This document shows positions 16,472 through 25,714 of a stretch of 64,000 nucleotides of DNA, in pieces (positions within the stretch are counted from its first letter, which is position 1; each line of letters starts with the position of its first letter). The notes under the pieces are model-generated. The model was not told where the DNA came from and made no database searches. It worked only from the letters and a program-made list of their open reading frames with translations. This stretch comes from Streptomyces sedi. GTDB lineage: Bacteria > Actinomycetota > Actinomycetes > Streptomycetales > Streptomycetaceae. The translations under genes were made by a program, and so were the position numbers. The DNA lies in NCBI RefSeq assembly GCF_006335015.1, contig NZ_VDGT01000022.1, positions 49,797 to 113,796 of the forward strand. The letters run 5' to 3'.

Positions 16472-18127
16472 TCAGCCCTTGCTGACCGCGGCGAGGATCT
16501 CCGGCAGCGCCGCGGCCGTGCGGCGCGCGGCCAGCCACAGCGCGCCCCAGCACAGCGCCGTACCCCACGCCAACCCCGCGGGCACCAGTGCCCAGTTGGT
16601 CGGCCCCCCGTGGAGGAGCAGCGCCAGCAGCCCGACCGGCGCGGAGAGCACCGCCCCCACCAGCGTGCCGCCCAGGATCGAGCCCCAGGCGAGCCCGGAC
16701 TGTCCCGGTGCGACGTTCTTCATCGCCCCCTCCTGCGGGATCGAGTACGGCAGCCACGCCGAGGTCACCGCCCCCACCGCGAGCAGCGCGCCCAGCAGCG
16801 TCAGCGTCAGCCCGAGCCCCGTCGGCAGCGACTCCCAGTCGTTGGAGAGCGCCGCCGTGCCCAGCACCACCGCCACCATCAGCGGCAGCCCGAGCAGGCA
16901 GATCACCAGCATCCTGGCCCGCAGCTCGACGAAGGCGTCACGCGGTGCGGCGATGGTCTGCGCCACCAGCCAGAAGCCGCTGTAGTCGCTGCCGAACTGG
17001 TTGTACATCAGCAGCCCCAGCATCCCGGCGGCCCAGCACGCCGTGTACACGCTTCCGCCGTCCCGCACGGTCAGCACCAGCGGCAGCAGTACCGCCATGC
17101 CCAGCGAGGTGGCCCAGCCCATCTTGGCCTTGGGGTCGCGCCACGCGTAGCGCAGCACCCGCAGCATCACCGTGCCCGTGCGGCCGGTGGGCAGCAGCCC
17201 GGCGAGGCCGTTCTCGCGCCGGTCGTGTGCGGGGCCGGCGTCCGGCGGCGGCTGGAGGCTGGAGGCGTCGGGCGCGGTGAGCAGCGCCGTCAGGGTGCGC
17301 CGCCACCAGAGCAGCAGCAGCGCCAGGCAGCCGGCGGTGGCCGCCAGCGCCAGCACGGCCCCGACCGCGGACCCCTCGTCCGCGAGCCGCACCGCCCGCA
17401 CCGCGCTGGCCGGCGGCAGCCACCCCAGCACGTCGGCCAGCGGACGCGTCGGCGCCAGGCTGCCGTCCTCGTTGGCCATCCGGCTGAGCGCGAGGTTCAG
17501 CCCCTGGAGGCCGAAGGCCACCAACAGCCCGCTGAGCACGGCGAGATCGCGCCCCCTGCGGCTGGTCAGCAGCCGCGCGTTGGCCGTGGCCAGCGCGCGG
17601 GTGAGGGCGACGCAGAAGACCAGCACCAGCGGCACCGCCACCACGGCGGTCAGCGCCGCGGCCACCCCGTGCACCGCGACCAGCGCCGCGCCGGTCAGCA
17701 GCAGCAACGTGAACAGCGGCCCGCTGCCGACCAGCCCGCTGGCCAGCTGCGCCACCAGCAGCGGCGCCGGGCGCAGCGGCAGCATCGCCAGCCGGCCCGG
17801 GTCCAGCGTCTCGTCCACGCCGACGAACAGCGGCAGGAACGCCCAGCCCAGCGCGATCACCGCCACCAGCACCACGCCGGTGTCCGGCCCGTACTCGTTG
17901 CCCCGCAGCGCCACCAGCCCCAGCAGGCCGAGGGCGCCGACGAGCGCCGCGAGCACGGCCGAGCCGACGAAGGCCGCGGACTTCCCGTTCGACTGCCGCA
18001 TCCCGTTGCGCAACAGCGACAGCTTGAGGCGGACGAAGACCGCGGTGGTCGCGGCGACGGACGGGTCGGTGATCCGTTCGTCCGGTGGTGCGACGGCGGG
18101 CGCGGGCGGCAGCTCGGCGGTGCTCAT
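16472..18127 (-). CDS. ABC transporter permease (ABC-2-like exporter)
   Basis: 551 residues with about 12 hydrophobic segments: first near residues 53-75 (AAFVGSAVLAALVGALGLLGL), then LVAVIALGWAFLPLFVG and others, and the cytoplasmic segment TVMLRVLRYAWRDPKAKMGW near 325. The family is the large actinobacterial ABC-2-like transporter permease. The ATG at 18125-18127 overlaps the stop of the ATPase gene (ATGA), so the two form one coupled unit. Substrate unknown; such pairs export lipids, peptides or drugs. Confidence 0.85.
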   Translation of the reverse strand: MSTAELPPAPAVAPPDERITDPSVAATTAVFVRLKLSLLRNGMRQSNGKSAAFVGSAVLAALVGALGLLGLVALRGNEYGPDTGVVLVAVIALGWAFLPLFVGVDETLDPGRLAMLPLRPAPLLVAQLASGLVGSGPLFTLLLLTGAALVAVHGVAAALTAVVAVPLVLVFCVALTRALATANARLLTSRRGRDLAVLSGLLVAFGLQGLNLALSRMANEDGSLAPTRPLADVLGWLPPASAVRAVRLADEGSAVGAVLALAATAGCLALLLLWWRRTLTALLTAPDASSLQPPPDAGPAHDRRENGLAGLLPTGRTGTVMLRVLRYAWRDPKAKMGWATSLGMAVLLPLVLTVRDGGSVYTACWAAGMLGLLMYNQFGSDYSGFWLVAQTIAAPRDAFVELRARMLVICLLGLPLMVAVVLGTAALSNDWESLPTGLGLTLTLLGALLAVGAVTSAWLPYSIPQEGAMKNVAPGQSGLAWGSILGGTLVGAVLSAPVGLLALLLHGGPTNWALVPAGLAWGTALCWGALWLAARRTAAALPEILAAVSKG

Positions 18128-18954
18128 CTCGCGCCGCCCAGCCAGTCGAGCCGGGCGCCGTCGGGGTTGCCCCGCGCGCCGACCAGTTCGAGGAACGCGT
18201 GGTGCAGCGACCCGGCCTCCCCGCGCACCTCGGCGGTCGGCCCGTGCGCCCTGATCCGCCCGGCGGCCAGCACCGCGACCCAGTCGCAGAGCGACTCCAC
18301 CAGCTCCATCACATGGCTGGAGAAGACCACCGTGGCGCCCGAGTCGGTGTAACGCTCCAGCACGCCCCTGATGGCCTGCGCCGAGACCGGGTCCACGCCC
18401 TCGAACGGCTCGTCGAGGAAGAGCACCTCGGGGTTGTGCAGCAGCGCGGCGGCCAGGCCGATCTTCTTGCGCATCCCGGTCGAGTAGTCCACGACGAGCT
18501 TGTGTTGCGCGCCCGAGAGGTCCAGGACGTCGAGCAGCTGCTCGGTGCGCGACTCCAGCTCGACCGGGTCCAGGGCGCGCATCCGGCCCATGTAGGTCAG
18601 CAGTTCACGGCCCGAGAGCCGTTCGAAGAGCCGCAGCCCCTCGGGGAGCACCCCGATCCTGGCCTTCACGTCCACCGGGTCCCGCCAGACGTCGCGGCCC
18701 ACCACCTCGACCGTGCCCGAGTCCGGCCGCAGCAGACCGGTGACCATCGACAGGGTGGTCGTCTTGCCGGCGCCGTTGGGGCCCACCAGGCCGACGAAGC
18801 GGCCGGCCGGCAGGTCGAGGTCGATGCCTGAGACGGCGGCATGTTCCCCGAAGGTCTTCCACAGGCCCCGCACCCGCACGGCCGGCGGCCGTTCCCCCTC
18901 GGGCGTCGACGCTCCCGGTATGGGAGGGATGCCCGTTTCCGTGTTCTCGGTCAT
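18124..18954 (-). CDS. ABC transporter ATP-binding protein
   Basis: 276 residues. Walker A GPNGAGKTTT (about residues 52-61), Q-loop near VLPEG, signature YSTGMRKKIGLAAAL, Walker B VLFLDEPFEGVD, and switch histidine in VFSSHVMEL. This is the exporter (ABC-2, DrrA/CcmA-like) type. Start ATG at 18952-18954 was chosen because the upstream extension crosses the repeat element. A GATAAC box nine bases upstream on the minus strand suggests a leaderless or near-leaderless message. First gene of a two-gene operon with the permease. Confidence 0.9.
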   Translation of the reverse strand: MTENTETGIPPIPGASTPEGERPPAVRVRGLWKTFGEHAAVSGIDLDLPAGRFVGLVGPNGAGKTTTLSMVTGLLRPDSGTVEVVGRDVWRDPVDVKARIGVLPEGLRLFERLSGRELLTYMGRMRALDPVELESRTEQLLDVLDLSGAQHKLVVDYSTGMRKKIGLAAALLHNPEVLFLDEPFEGVDPVSAQAIRGVLERYTDSGATVVFSSHVMELVESLCDWVAVLAAGRIRAHGPTAEVRGEAGSLHHAFLELVGARGNPDGARLDWLGGAR

Positions 18955-19613
18955 GGCGGACACGTTATCGACCCGTGCGCGCCCGCAACGACCCGCGACG
19001 TCCCCCTTGTCGGGAACGGCGCCCGGGCGGGGGCGGACGGGGGTGAGGGGCGTTGACTTAGGCCGTCTCGTTTGGATCTTCGCGGGGGCGCGACGCCAGC
19101 TACGGCACCTCGCTGCGTTACCGGATCGCGCGAATACGACCAAGTATGAGCTGCGATCCGGCGCCTTGCGATGCACCGCATCTGACGCCGCGCCCTGATC
19201 CACGAAGATCCAAACGAGACGACCCTAGGCGCGAGCCCCGCGCACCCGCTTCCATACCGGCACGTATGGCGTGGGGCGCGGTGTGGCCGTGTGGCCGCAC
19301 GCCACCGTTTCCCGGCCCCCGCGCGCCCCCGCGCCTCCGGGCGCCCCCGCCGCCGCCGGCCGCGCCCCCCGCCAGCCCGCGCGGCAACGGCGCTGGTGGA
19401 GCGCCGGCTTCCCACGCCGGGCCCGTCGGCCGCGGCCGGGCCCCGGCGGCGGCCGACGCCAGCCGGGCGTCACGGGCCCCGGTGCGTGCGCCGGGTCCCA
19501 TGGCCGGGGCGCATGGGTGCATCCACCGGGGCATACGGGATGGACCCGGCATTCCTAGGGCATGGTTCTGCCCGGGATCGACCCGGCGAGCCGATCGGCC
19601 AAGGGAGACACGG
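18955..19613. other. Long intergenic region carrying a MITE-like element
   Basis: 659 bases between divergent genes. It holds the putative ABC operon promoter near 18963-18968, the inverted-repeat element at 19061-19224, then about 330 bases of very GC-rich sequence (19227-19560) with no recognisable gene or RNA. AAGGGAGA at 19601-19608 is the ribosome site of the following gene. Confidence 0.6.
19061..19224. mobile_element. MITE-like inverted-repeat element
   Basis: Perfect 19-bp terminal repeats CGTCTCGTTTGGATCTTCG (19064-19082) and its complement (19203-19221). The roughly 120 bases between are also largely self-complementary: the interior contains CCGGATCGC and GCGATCCGG around AATACGACCAAGTAT, so the whole element can fold into one long imperfect hairpin. 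No coding sequence is present. Flanks read CTTAGG on the left and CCTAGG on the right, which would fit a short YTAR/TAGG target duplication as made by IS5-like elements (inference). Elements with this kind of end are common in streptomycete genomes as I recall them. It sits in a divergent promoter region. Confidence 0.7.
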
Positions 19614-21035
19614 ATGTCCGCCAGACCACTGATCGCCCGACAGCCCAACGAGCGTCTGCTGGCGCTCATACGCGAGGCCAACTGCTCCAACGCCGGGCTG
19701 GCACGACGGGTGAACATGTGCGCCGCAGAGCGCTCGCTCGACTTCCGCTACGACAAGACGTCGGTGGCCCGCTGGATCCGCGGCCAGCAGCCGCGCGGCA
19801 GGGCGCCCGAGCTGATCGCCGAGGCGCTCGGCCGCAAGCTGGGCCGCCCGGTGACCGTCGACGAGATCGGGATGGGCACCACCCGGCAGCTGACCTCCTC
19901 GGTCGGGCTGCACTTCGCGGCCGGGCTCGGCGACTCGCTGGAGCAGGCGGCCGAGCTGTGGCGCTCCGACGTGCAGCGGACGGAGGGCGAGCGCGGCAGC
20001 CACCCGTACGCCCCCGGGGGCGCGCAGGTGGCGCCCGCCGCGCTGGTCGAGCCCAGCAGGGACTGGCTGATCACCCCGCCGGACGTGGAGGTCGAACGGG
20101 CCGGGGCCGGCCCCCGCGTCGGCGAGGCCGACGTGTCGGCCGTGGTGGACACCACCGCCTCGCTGGTCGACCTGGACCGCCGCTGGGGCTCGGGGCAGGT
20201 CAGGCCGCTGGTGGTGCACTACCTCAACGGCGTGGTGGCCGGGCTGCTCGCCGGCTCCTACAGCGAGGCCATCGGCCGCGAGCTCTTCGCCGCCGCCGCC
20301 CGACTGACCGAACTCGCCGGGTACATGGCCGTGGACAGCGGACTGCCGGGGCTCGCGCAGCGCTACTACATCCAGGCGCTGCGGATGTCGCAGGCCGCGG
20401 GGGACCGGGGCTTCGGCGGTTACGTGCTGGCGGCCGGAATGAGCCATCTCGCGGCCGAGTTGGGCAACCCGCGCGAGGTGATCCAGCTGGCGCGCGCCGC
20501 GCAGGAGGGCACCAGGGGGCGGGTGCCCTCGCGCGCCGAGGCGCTGTTCCTGTCGGCGGAGGCGCGCGGCCACGCCCAGCTCGGCGACCGCGAGTCCTGC
20601 CGCCGCGCCGCGTCCGAGGCGCTGGCCGCGCAGGAACGTGCCGGCGAGGCCGGCTCCGACGCGGACGAGCCGACCTGGGTGCGGCACTTCGACGCCGCCT
20701 ACCTCGCGGACGAGCTGGCGCACTGCCACCGCGACCTCGGCCAGGGCCGAGCCGCCCAGCGGAGGGCCGCCGACGCGGTCGCCGGCCACCCGGAGAGCCG
20801 CACCCGCCGCCGTGCGATAGGCATGGTCCTGATGGCCACCGGCCAACTCCAGGAGGGTGATCTCGAACACGCCTGCCACACGGCGGGCCGCGCCGGCGAG
20901 CTGCTCGCGGGGCTGCGTTCGGGGCGCGGAGCCGAGTACTTCGCGGACTTCAGGGGCCGTCTGGAGCCGCATCGGGAGCACCGGGTGGTGCGGGAGTTCA
21001 CCAGTCGCTGGGCGCCGGTGCCGACTCCGGCCTGA
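19614..21035 (+). CDS. Conserved streptomycete regulator with HTH-like N-terminus and TPR-like repeats
   Basis: 473 residues. The N-terminus (residues 1-85: ARQPNERLLALIREANCSNA, DKTSVARWIRGQQPRGRAPE) is an XRE-like helix-turn-helix variant typical of a large Streptomyces family. The rest is alpha-helical with TPR-like repeats: LARQYYIQALRMSQAA-type helices near 255 and SHLAAELGNPREVIQLARAA near 285. The family belongs with developmental/antibiotic regulators such as NsdA by architecture, but this is a different member and its role is not known to me. ATG 19614 follows AAGGGAGA. Upstream lies the MITE-like element, which could carry or disrupt control signals. Confidence 0.8.
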   Translation: MSARPLIARQPNERLLALIREANCSNAGLARRVNMCAAERSLDFRYDKTSVARWIRGQQPRGRAPELIAEALGRKLGRPVTVDEIGMGTTRQLTSSVGLHFAAGLGDSLEQAAELWRSDVQRTEGERGSHPYAPGGAQVAPAALVEPSRDWLITPPDVEVERAGAGPRVGEADVSAVVDTTASLVDLDRRWGSGQVRPLVVHYLNGVVAGLLAGSYSEAIGRELFAAAARLTELAGYMAVDSGLPGLAQRYYIQALRMSQAAGDRGFGGYVLAAGMSHLAAELGNPREVIQLARAAQEGTRGRVPSRAEALFLSAEARGHAQLGDRESCRRAASEALAAQERAGEAGSDADEPTWVRHFDAAYLADELAHCHRDLGQGRAAQRRAADAVAGHPESRTRRRAIGMVLMATGQLQEGDLEHACHTAGRAGELLAGLRSGRGAEYFADFRGRLEPHREHRVVREFTSRWAPVPTPA

Positions 21036-21131
21036 CGCACCGGACTTGACGACCGGCGGGCGGCGCAGCAGTCTGCGGGGAGCCGGTACCGTGGCCCGGC
21101 TAGCTGCGTTGAGCCGAATGAGGAGCCCCGG

Positions 21132-22832
21132 GTGACGAGCCACAACGGACGGGACGACGAGCCGCGCGAGGGCGTGGTCCTGCCCCCGGGTTCCGGCGGT
21201 GCCGCGGGCGAGGCCCACCACGACCCGACCCCCGCCGCGCCGCCCGCCGGCCAGGCGTGGGGGCAGCACTGGGGCCCCGACCAGCAGGCCGCGGTGCCGG
21301 AAGCGCCAGGCACCTTCGGCGGCGCGCCCGGCGCCTACGGCTCGCCCGGCGGCTGGGGCAGCGCGCCCCCGCCGCCCGCCGCCGTGCCCCCGCCGCCGCC
21401 CGCCTCCGCGCCCCCCGTTCCGCCCCGGCAGCCGCAGGCGCCCCCGCAGGCGCCGCCCCAGCAGCCGCGGCTGCCGCCGGTCGGCCAGCACGCGCTGCCG
21501 ACCCAGGCCACGCCCCAGATGCCTTCCCGGCCGCCGGCGCCGGCGCCGCACGAGGGCGCCACGGAGCTGATCGCCCCGATCGAGACCACCACCCAACTGC
21601 GCGCCGTCGCGCCCCCCGAGGGCCGGCGCCCCGGCGGGCGCCACGGGCGCCACGCCCCGCAGGGCCCGCCGGCGCAGCCGCCGCAGGCGCCGCCCCACCA
21701 GCCGCCCGCCCAACCGCCCGTCGACGAGGGCGCGACCGAGCTGATCCCGCTGGTCACCGACCGCTTCCCGCCCGACAACGGTCTCCCCGGGAACAACGGC
21801 CACCCCCACGAGGCGGCGACCGAGCTGATCGCGCCCGTCACCGACGACACCCCGCCGCCCGGCGCCGCCCAGGAGGCCGCCACCCAGCTGATTCCGCCGG
21901 TGCCCGCGGACGGCGGCGGCGACCCCGAGTCGACGACCAGGCTGCGGGCCGTTCCGCCGAGACAGCCGGGCCGGCACCGTTCGTCCGCGCAGCCGCCCCC
22001 GCCGGGCGCGGGCGGTGTCGAGGCCACGCAGACACTGCCGCCCGTCGGCGGCGGGGACTTCGACCAGCTCTTCCGTTCCGCCGCCGACCGCCGGCAGCCG
22101 CCCCCGCCGCCCTCCCGGGGTTGGGCCGACGGCGCCGGCCACGGCGGCCCACCGCCGCCGGCGCCCGACCGGCGCCGCAACCCCGCGCTGCTGGTCGGCG
22201 CCGTCATCGCCGGCTGCGCCGTGGTGGGGCTGCTCGCGGGCTACCTGCTCAGCGGCGGTGACGACGACGAGGGCGGAGGCTCGGGCGACGACGTCTCGCC
22301 GGAGGCGCTGGTCGACGAGCCGGACGGCGCGGACGACGCCTCGGGCGGCGCGGACGAGGACGAGGGCGACCCGGCGCGCGCGCAGGCGGAGGCGCTCTCC
22401 GCGCTGCTCGCCGACAGCAACGACAGCCGCGACGCGGTGATCGAGTCGGTCGCCGCCATCCGCTCCTGCGAACGGCTGGACGCCGCCGCCGACGACCTGC
22501 GGGCCGCCGCCGACCAGCGCACCGGGATGGTGGACCGGCTCAACGAGCTGACCCTGGACGAACTCCCGGACAACGGCGACCTGATCGCCGCGCTGACCGA
22601 GGCGTGGCAGGCGTCGGCCGAGGCCGACGAGCACTACGCGGCCTGGGCGGACGAGGCCCGCGCCAACCGCCGCGACGTCTGCCGCGGCGGCCAGGCCAAG
22701 CACACCCAGCGGGCCGGCGAGGGCGACGCGGCCAGCGGGCGCGCCACCGAGGCCAAGGAGCGGGCGGCCAACCTGTGGAACCCGCTGGCCGGCCAGTACG
22801 AGCTTCCGGAGAGGGCGGCCACCCAGCTGTGA
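21132..22832 (+). CDS. Proline-rich single-pass membrane protein with ATELI repeats
   Basis: 566 residues. The first 355 are disordered, rich in proline, glycine, alanine and glutamine, and contain a spaced repeat: GATELIAPI, TTQLRAV, GATELIPLV, AATELIAPV, AATQLIPPV, TTRLRAV and EATQTLPPV. The threonines in these motifs resemble phosphorylation/FHA-recognition sites. One transmembrane helix follows at about residues 353-372 (LLVGAVIAGCAVVGLLAGYL), then an acidic linker and a helical extracytoplasmic domain with two cysteines. GTG 21132 is preceded by GAGGAG. Such proteins are common partners or substrates of streptomycete Ser/Thr kinases, but no function is known. Confidence 0.78.
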   Translation: MTSHNGRDDEPREGVVLPPGSGGAAGEAHHDPTPAAPPAGQAWGQHWGPDQQAAVPEAPGTFGGAPGAYGSPGGWGSAPPPPAAVPPPPPASAPPVPPRQPQAPPQAPPQQPRLPPVGQHALPTQATPQMPSRPPAPAPHEGATELIAPIETTTQLRAVAPPEGRRPGGRHGRHAPQGPPAQPPQAPPHQPPAQPPVDEGATELIPLVTDRFPPDNGLPGNNGHPHEAATELIAPVTDDTPPPGAAQEAATQLIPPVPADGGGDPESTTRLRAVPPRQPGRHRSSAQPPPPGAGGVEATQTLPPVGGGDFDQLFRSAADRRQPPPPPSRGWADGAGHGGPPPPAPDRRRNPALLVGAVIAGCAVVGLLAGYLLSGGDDDEGGGSGDDVSPEALVDEPDGADDASGGADEDEGDPARAQAEALSALLADSNDSRDAVIESVAAIRSCERLDAAADDLRAAADQRTGMVDRLNELTLDELPDNGDLIAALTEAWQASAEADEHYAAWADEARANRRDVCRGGQAKHTQRAGEGDAASGRATEAKERAANLWNPLAGQYELPERAATQL

Positions 22833-22858
22833 CGACGAGCCCCGTAGCATCGGTCGGC

Positions 22859-23353
22859 GTGCAAGCTTCGGATAAGTCTTCCCGTCGACCCCGCGGTTCC
22901 ACCACCATGGCGGGTATGCCGCTCAACGACATGCCATGGTGGCGCTGGCGGGCCAACGTTCGCTCGGCGCTGCACATGCTCTCCGATCCCGTCTTCCACC
23001 AGAACTGCTGGCTCGCCGGCGTACCCGGCTACGGCGACGTGACCGACGCCGTCTACCGGCTGGTCGAGGACACCTGGCTGGACAACTGGTCGGCCGAGAA
23101 GTACGTCGGCGCCGTGTTCCGGGACGCCGAGGAGGCCGCGCTGGTCGACGCCGCCGTGCTCCGGGTGCTGCGCATCATGCACCAGGTCGGCGCCGACGCC
23201 CCCGTCGCCGACTACCTCCACCACGCCGGCTGGCCCGAGGCGGTGGCGGCGGCGCGCGAGGCGCACGTGCGGATGGCGGTCGGCGACGGGGACGACCCCG
23301 AGGCGCCCCCGCGCTCCCTCGACGAGTTGGCCGCGGCGTCCCGCGCCGTCTGA
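22859..23353 (+). CDS. Conserved actinomycete protein of unknown function
   Basis: 164 residues; core from MAGMPLNDMPWWRWRANVRS to the C-terminus is a compact helical protein that I recognise only as a conserved streptomycete hypothetical. Tryptophan-rich segments include MPWWRWR and DTWLDNWSAEKYVG. GTG 22859 is preferred because TAGCAT lies eight bases upstream, the arrangement of a leaderless message; GTG 22829 overlapping the previous stop, or ATG 22907, are alternatives. It is followed after 33 bases by purU. No domain or motif suggests a role. Confidence 0.75.
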   Translation: MQASDKSSRRPRGSTTMAGMPLNDMPWWRWRANVRSALHMLSDPVFHQNCWLAGVPGYGDVTDAVYRLVEDTWLDNWSAEKYVGAVFRDAEEAALVDAAVLRVLRIMHQVGADAPVADYLHHAGWPEAVAAAREAHVRMAVGDGDDPEAPPRSLDELAAASRAV

Positions 23354-23386
23354 CGGCGCCCTCCGGGGTGTGTAAGGCTGACCACC

Positions 23387-24286
23387 ATGACCCTCACCAC
23401 CGACGACCGGGGCCCGGAGCCTGCCGAGGGGCCCGGGCGCCAGCAGTACGTGCTGACCCTCTCCTGCCCGGACAAGCCGGGCATCGTGCACGCCGTCTCC
23501 AGCTTCCTCTTCATGACGGGCTGCAACATCGAGGACAGCCAGCAGTTCGGCGACCACGACACCCGCCTGTTCTTCATGCGGGTGCACTTCTCGGGACAGC
23601 CGCCGGTGACGTTGGAGAAGCTGCGCGCCAGCTTCGCCGCCGTGGGTGACACCTTCCAGATGGACTGGCAGCTCCACCACGCGGACGGCCGGATGCGCGT
23701 CGTGCTGATGGTCAGCAAGTTCGGCCACTGCCTCAACGACCTGCTCTACCGCACCTCGATCGGCGCCCTGCCGGTCGAGGTCGCGGGCGTCGTCTCCAAC
23801 CACCCGAACTTCGCCGAGCTGGCCGCCTCCTACGACGTGCCGTTCCACCACATCCCGGTCACCGCCGACAACAAGCCGGAGGCCGAGGCCGCGCTGCTGG
23901 AGATCGTGGAGCGCGAACAGGTCGAACTCGTCGTCCTCGCCCGCTACATGCAGGTCGTCTCCGACGACCTCTGCAAGCGGCTCTCCGGTCGGCTGATCAA
24001 CATCCACCACTCGTTCCTGCCGAGCTTCAAGGGCGCCAAGCCGTACCACCAGGCGCACGCCAGGGGCGTGAAGCTGATCGGCGCGACCGCGCACTACGTG
24101 ACGGCCGAGCTGGACGAGGGGCCGATCATCGAGCAGGAGGTGGAGCGTGTCGGCCACGGGCTGACCCCGAGCGAGCTGGTCGCCGTCGGCCGCGACGTCG
24201 AGTGCCGCGCGCTGGCCCGCGCCGTGCGGTGGCACAGCGAGCGCCGGGTGCTGCTCAACGGGCGCCGCACGGTCGTCTTCGACTGA
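23387..24286 (+). CDS. purU: Formyltetrahydrofolate deformylase
   Basis: 299 residues. N-terminal ACT domain (about residues 20-105: VLTLSCPDKPGIVHAVSSFL, GCNIEDSQQF) and C-terminal formyltransferase-fold hydrolase domain with VVLARYMQVVSDDLC, the catalytic block INIHHSFLPSFKGAKPYHQAHARGVKLIGATAHYV in two parts, and LDEGPIIEQ. It hydrolyses 10-formyl-THF to formate and THF, balancing one-carbon pools. The length matches the family. The preceding TAAGGCT, seven bases before the ATG, again suggests a leaderless message. Convergent with the anti-sigma-like gene, 33 bases away. Confidence 0.95.
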   Translation: MTLTTDDRGPEPAEGPGRQQYVLTLSCPDKPGIVHAVSSFLFMTGCNIEDSQQFGDHDTRLFFMRVHFSGQPPVTLEKLRASFAAVGDTFQMDWQLHHADGRMRVVLMVSKFGHCLNDLLYRTSIGALPVEVAGVVSNHPNFAELAASYDVPFHHIPVTADNKPEAEAALLEIVEREQVELVVLARYMQVVSDDLCKRLSGRLINIHHSFLPSFKGAKPYHQAHARGVKLIGATAHYVTAELDEGPIIEQEVERVGHGLTPSELVAVGRDVECRALARAVRWHSERRVLLNGRRTVVFD

Positions 24287-24319
24287 CCGCCGTCCTCGGC
24301 CGCCCGCGCGCCCGCGCGT

Positions 24320-25714
24320 TCACAGCCGGGACATCCCGGCCGCCGCCGTCAGCACGTCGTGGATGATGTCCGGATCGCCCTCGGCCCCCGAGGCCGCCTC
24401 GTCGGGGGCGATCCGGCCGGCCGCCAGCTGGCAGAAGACCACGTCGTCCAGGGCGACATGGGCCACCGCCCCGCGCGCCGCCGTGCGGCTGACGCCGGCC
24501 ACCGGCGAGTCCAGCGGGATGTACCAGTCGCCGCCGCCCGCGCCCTCCACCTCCAGATGGAGCGTGCGCCCCGGCGAACCGGCCGTGGTCAGCCGGGTGG
24601 CCGACCGGGCCAGCCCCGCTCTTCGGCGCCCGGCGATGCTGCCGGGAAGCCTGCGCGCCGTCAGGTCGACCAGCAGCCGCAGATGCGGCGGCAGCGGCGG
24701 CTCGTACGGGTACTCGACGGCGTGGGCGATGTCCCCCGCGTGCGTCCAACAGGCGAACGCCCGCTCCAGATACAGGTCGGAGAGCGACCACGCGCCGCCG
24801 ACCGCGGGCAGCCGCCCCGGGTCGCCGAGCGCGCCCGGCACCCGCCGTTCCCCCATCCGGCCGCCGGTGCGCGAGGCCGCCCAGACCAGCGCCCTGGTCT
24901 GGGAACGCCACGGCTCCCAGGACGCGGCCCCGTTCGCCCGGGTCCCGTTCCCCTCACCCCCCGTGGCCTCAGCGGAGCCGTGGCCGGTGGTCGCCCACGC
25001 CGCCAGCGTGCGGGCGGTCGGGTCGTCCGGGTCGGCGAGCCCCGGCAGTCCCGCCAGCGGGTCGGGCAGCCCCATGAGCCGCGCCAACAGCCCGTCCAGC
25101 GCCCGCAGATGGTCCAGAACGCCGGCGACGGTCGTGGTGTGACCGCGTTCCCCGTCGTCCTCGAACCACCGCAGCGGCACCTTGGCCAGCCACTCGTCGT
25201 CGGCCATGTCCAGCAGCAACGCGTCCAGCCTCGCCGCCTCCGCGTCCAACGGCGCGGCCCACGACGGCACCGGCAGCCGCGCCGGGCGCCTCGCCAGGCA
25301 GCCGTCCAACACCTCAGCCCGCAGCTCGGGGGCCAGGTCCAGGCTCCGGGGCGGCTCCAGCAGCATCGCCGCGTCCGCCAGCCGGTCCGCCTCGTCGGCG
25401 CACGCCGCGCAGTCGGCCAGATGCCCCTCCACCAGCACCGACTCCTCGACCGAGCAGGCCACCAGCGCCCAGGCGCCCAGCAGCGCCGTCACCCGTTCAT
25501 GGGCGTCGGGCGGCGGCCCCGCCTCGACTTCTCCCCGGCGCTCCGCGTTCCCCCGGTGGTCCTCGTGGTTCCCCGCCACTTCGGCCTCTCCTCGGCGCGG
25601 TCTCGGCACCCGCGCGGCCTCGCCCCCGGGCACCCCCTTCTCCCCGGGATCGTCGGAGGCGCCGCGCGCGCCGGCGCCGTTCGGTGGGCGCCCGCCGGGC
25701 CGAGGGGCGCTCAC
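24320..25714 (-). CDS. Zinc-finger anti-sigma-like protein with maleylpyruvate-isomerase-like domain
   Basis: 464 residues. After a disordered 70-residue N-terminus comes a zf-HC2 anti-sigma zinc finger: C87 and H98-x3-C102-x2-C105 (EGHLADCAAC). A DinB/mycothiol maleylpyruvate-isomerase-like helical region follows (about residues 150-350; TTVAGVLDHLRALDGLLARL), then a C-terminal domain with GGDWYIPLDSPVAGVS. The GTG start overlaps the stop of the sigma-factor gene (GTGA), so it is translationally coupled and probably binds that sigma factor. The HxxxCxxC motif is the redox-capable ZAS type. Membrane segments are absent, so it acts in the cytoplasm. Confidence 0.82.
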   Translation of the reverse strand: MSAPRPGGRPPNGAGARGASDDPGEKGVPGGEAARVPRPRRGEAEVAGNHEDHRGNAERRGEVEAGPPPDAHERVTALLGAWALVACSVEESVLVEGHLADCAACADEADRLADAAMLLEPPRSLDLAPELRAEVLDGCLARRPARLPVPSWAAPLDAEAARLDALLLDMADDEWLAKVPLRWFEDDGERGHTTTVAGVLDHLRALDGLLARLMGLPDPLAGLPGLADPDDPTARTLAAWATTGHGSAEATGGEGNGTRANGAASWEPWRSQTRALVWAASRTGGRMGERRVPGALGDPGRLPAVGGAWSLSDLYLERAFACWTHAGDIAHAVEYPYEPPLPPHLRLLVDLTARRLPGSIAGRRRAGLARSATRLTTAGSPGRTLHLEVEGAGGGDWYIPLDSPVAGVSRTAARGAVAHVALDDVVFCQLAAGRIAPDEAASGAEGDPDIIHDVLTAAAGMSRL

